Source: Stenotrophomonas sp. NA06056
GTDB taxonomy: Bacteria > Pseudomonadota > Gammaproteobacteria > Xanthomonadales > Xanthomonadaceae
DNA: 64,000 nt
Direction of reading: 5' to 3'
Assembly: GCF_013364355.1 (NCBI RefSeq)
Contig: NZ_CP054931.1
Span: 1,922,001 to 1,986,000, forward strand
Shown here: positions 63,001 to 64,000 of the stretch, piece by piece
Layout: every line of letters begins with the position of its first letter
Numbering within the stretch: position 1 is the first letter of the stretch
Position numbers and translations under genes: made by a program
Notes under the pieces: model-generated
What the model was told of the DNA's origin: nothing
Seen by the model: the letters and a program-made list of their open reading frames with translations, nothing else
Database searches by the model: none

Positions 63001-63407
63001 GCCGCGAAGGCGGCGAGCGCCAGATCACCCACGTGGCGGCCGGCGTGCAGGCCACCGATGCGGTGAACGTGGGCCAGCTGCAACAGGGTGTGCACGACGC
63101 CAAGGCCTATGCCGACGAGCGTGTACAGGATGCCTGGAGCGGCATGGAGCAGCGCCTGGACCAGGTCAACCGCCAGGCCAACCGGGGCATCGCCGCAGCC
63201 GCTGCGCTGGCACCGATGACGCCGTACCTGCCGGGCAAGACCACCATCAACGCCAACCTGGCCAATTACCGCAGCGAAACGGCGATGGGCGTGGGCGTGT
63301 CGCGCTGGAGCGACAACGGGCGCGTCAATGTCAACGGCGGCGCGTCCATGGCGCGCGGCGACAAGCCGATCTTCCGCATGGGCGTCGGCGTAGTGCTGGG
63401 CGACTGA
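60087..63407 (+). CDS. YadA-like trimeric autotransporter adhesin
   Basis: The 1106-residue protein begins MNSIYRIVWNAAIGKWVVAS, an extended signal peptide region, with cleavage after LWAAE. The passenger has many YadA-head repeats (AIGNNARALA, AVAIGMGASAN, SVALGAGAVADRANSVSVGA) and coiled-coil stalk segments (VNLRQLKAA, VNVGQLQQG). The C-terminal anchor includes QVNRQANRGIAAAAALAPMT and ends FRMGVGVVLGD. It would trimerise in the outer membrane and bind host or abiotic surfaces. CGGAG precedes the ATG. Confidence 0.92.
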   Translation: MNSIYRIVWNAAIGKWVVASELATGRSKKGTKGAARALAALGLLTLAVPLWAAEDNGTTCVLAQGQPGVLDAQGRCVAADADADADADAGAGVSPQARTIGVQAAVDDQYVKVNGSGAAATAAGVGAIAIGNNARALADADGNADNAIAMGANASTQGNNAVAIGMGASANSQNAQGAAGSLAVGANANAGGWNSVAVGYNTNASGSGAVAVGRGARGSASEAVAMGDNSSASAEGGVALGGSSQVTAAGAVAIGRASVANRANTVSVGSGTLRRQVVNVAAGTQANDAVIVQQLRAGVQALGGGADVAANGSITAPSYVLGHGGTHTTVGSALEALDDGLTTTTTTLNQLSTSLDNGTVGLVQQAAPGAELTVGASTDGAAVDFSGTAGARRLRGVADAASADEAVTLAQLQASSASVADALGGGSVADAQGRIAAPTYTVGGSNYGNVGDALTALDGRVGGTGQDLADLRDALDAGSRYFKADGSGVADEAAATGSGSIAAGASAAASAEHGVAIGWGARASNGDGAIALGANARATGENSVALGAEAVADRDNVVSVGWGMGGNGTRQVINVANGTDAADAVNVQQLRPVIDGLGGGAAHNASTGTVTGPQYSVQGQTFDNVGDALSSVDGGLTVIDGRVTRNEGDITQLRQQLVELGNGEAGLVQQAAADAAVTIGAGTGGTVVDLRGTDGERQLKGVAAGTDANDAVNLGQLASAVDDLRATGNRYVRVDGAGDGSDDAQANGQGAMAVGALAQANGAGSVALGQGAVAQADNSVALGAGAVADRANSVSVGAAGAERQITHVADGSEDTDAVNLRQLKAAGLVGDGGQMLDAVTYDAGSQRAQVTFGGANGTVLSNVADGRVGAGSREAVNGGQLAALRDQLQGRIGDLDGRVGALEAGDAGGGSGGNPPYYGANPQPGDQAGDNPAQAVGQGSVAAGAGAEARADNSVALGAGSVADRDNSVSVGREGGERQITHVAAGVQATDAVNVGQLQQGVHDAKAYADERVQDAWSGMEQRLDQVNRQANRGIAAAAALAPMTPYLPGKTTINANLANYRSETAMGVGVSRWSDNGRVNVNGGASMARGDKPIFRMGVGVVLGD

Positions 63408-63494
63408 GACCGGCGCGGGGTGCGCCAGTTCAGCGCGCACCCCGTCGCAACCTGCTGAATCACAAACCATTCCACGGGTGTATCCGGGCGCGCT

Positions 63495-63538
63495 TTAGGC
63501 CGCGTCCGATACGCCAGCGGGGGGCGCTTGCCTAGCAT
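63495..63538 (+). promoter_or_regulatory. Adhesin-type promoter P4 (second autotransporter)
   Basis: TTAGGCCGCGTCCGAT (63495-63510), 22 bp and TAGCAT (63533-63538) agree with P3 at 14 of 16 positions in the upstream block. It lies 65 bp before the autotransporter ATG at 63603. Confidence 0.65.
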
Positions 63539-63602
63539 CCAGTCATGGCTGCAACGACCTGCTGCCTACCCCCAACGGGCGTCCCGCCCTCGGAGAACGA
63601 CC

Positions 63603-64000
63603 ATGAACTGCATCTATCGCATTGTCTGGAACGCGGCCACCGGCAAGTGGGTCGTCGCCTCGGAACTGGCCCAGGGCCGTCGCCGTCGCATGAGCGCGGG
63701 CATTGCCGCCGTACTGCTCGCGATGATTGCTCCGAACGTGCTGGCCAACGACATCCAGCAGGCACTGTGCAGCGCATCGCACGAGTTGCAGGAGGGCACC
63801 TGCGTGGACCCGGCCGCGCTGCGTGGCGTCCTGCCGCTGGCCGCAACCGATGACAGCCTGCTGGTGGTCAACGCCGGCAGCAACGCCACGGCCGCCAGCG
63901 TCAACGGTATCAAAATGATTGCCATCGGCAGCAATGCCATTGCACGACCGGCCAGCAATGGCGCCAACAACGGTGCCATCGCACTGGGCAGCAACACGCT
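63603..64000 (+). CDS. Second trimeric autotransporter adhesin (5' part only)
   Basis: The frame opens MNCIYRIVWNAATGKWVVAS, nearly identical to the first autotransporter's extended signal peptide. Cleavage is near NVLAN. A short Cys-containing segment (ALCSASHELQEGTC) leads into head repeats (MIAIGSNAIARPASNGANNG). It runs off the window at 64000. The start has CGGAG upstream, as in the first copy. Confidence 0.9.
   Translation, partial: MNCIYRIVWNAATGKWVVASELAQGRRRRMSAGIAAVLLAMIAPNVLANDIQQALCSASHELQEGTCVDPAALRGVLPLAATDDSLLVVNAGSNATAASVNGIKMIAIGSNAIARPASNGANNGAIALGSNT

Noticed and set aside
60006..63470. 1154-residue reverse-strand open frame
   Set aside because: It is the antisense of the YadA-like gene. 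The repeats in the adhesin keep the opposite frame open; its translation is low-complexity His/Arg/Ala-rich with no domain.

Overview
The window is GC-rich chromosomal DNA from a member of the Stenotrophomonas maltophilia complex (Xanthomonadaceae). The strongest evidence is a complete, intact gene for an L1-type B3 metallo-beta-lactamase (38558-39427). This is supported by GTAG-ended palindromic repeats of the SMAG type between genes, a CopL-family copper protein, and several TonB-dependent receptors controlled by ECF sigma/FecR pairs. No rRNA, tRNA, insertion sequence, prophage or CRISPR array was seen.

Layout. 1-2.6 kb: partial isochorismatase-like hydrolase and pirin, with a divergent LysR regulator. 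2.7-9.9 kb: an ECF sigma factor, FecR, a FecA-type receptor, a TbpB/hemophilin-like secreted barrel protein and a Slam (DUF560) outer-membrane translocon, apparently a cell-surface-signalled type XI secretion/nutrient-piracy locus with a duplicated ECF promoter motif. 10-11 kb: a Phd/YefM-like antitoxin with a zeta-type kinase toxin and a perfect 20-bp operator-like palindrome. 11-20 kb: two paralogous secreted proteins, a ProP-like MFS symporter, a host-attachment-family protein, a thioredoxin, an alpha/beta hydrolase and a GH92 mannosidase. 20-22.5 kb: an SDR with a divergent LysR, then an AraC regulator. 22.6-29.8 kb: a zinc-acquisition locus consisting of a TonB receptor, a MerC protein and a ZrgA/ABC/FtsX/DUF3299 operon. 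Two matching 15-bp dyads that look like Zur boxes lie in the two divergent promoter regions. 29.8-32 kb: an SmvA-like efflux pump and TetR repressor with a perfect inverted-repeat operator. 32-38.5 kb: an AraC regulator and AhpD-like protein, FdhD and a YdeP-type molybdoenzyme, CopL and DUF411. 38.5-43.5 kb: L1 beta-lactamase and a second sigma/FecR/FecA-type system with a Fur-like box. 43.6-45 kb: small membrane protein and LtrA. 45-52.8 kb: two related sensor kinases and two LuxR-type response regulators. 52.8-64 kb: a chaperone-usher fimbrial operon and two trimeric autotransporter adhesins; the second runs off the window.

How it fits together. Most of the window is about the cell surface: metal or haem capture, efflux, beta-lactam resistance and adhesion. 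The most notable new signal is a family of four promoter-like elements. Each has a 16-bp block ending in GTCCGAT, then 21-22 bp, then a TANNNT -10. They occur upstream of a small ORF, the fimbrial operon and both autotransporters, next to the phosphorelay genes. This suggests one adhesion regulon controlled by the neighbouring BvgAS-like phosphorelay; that link is inference.
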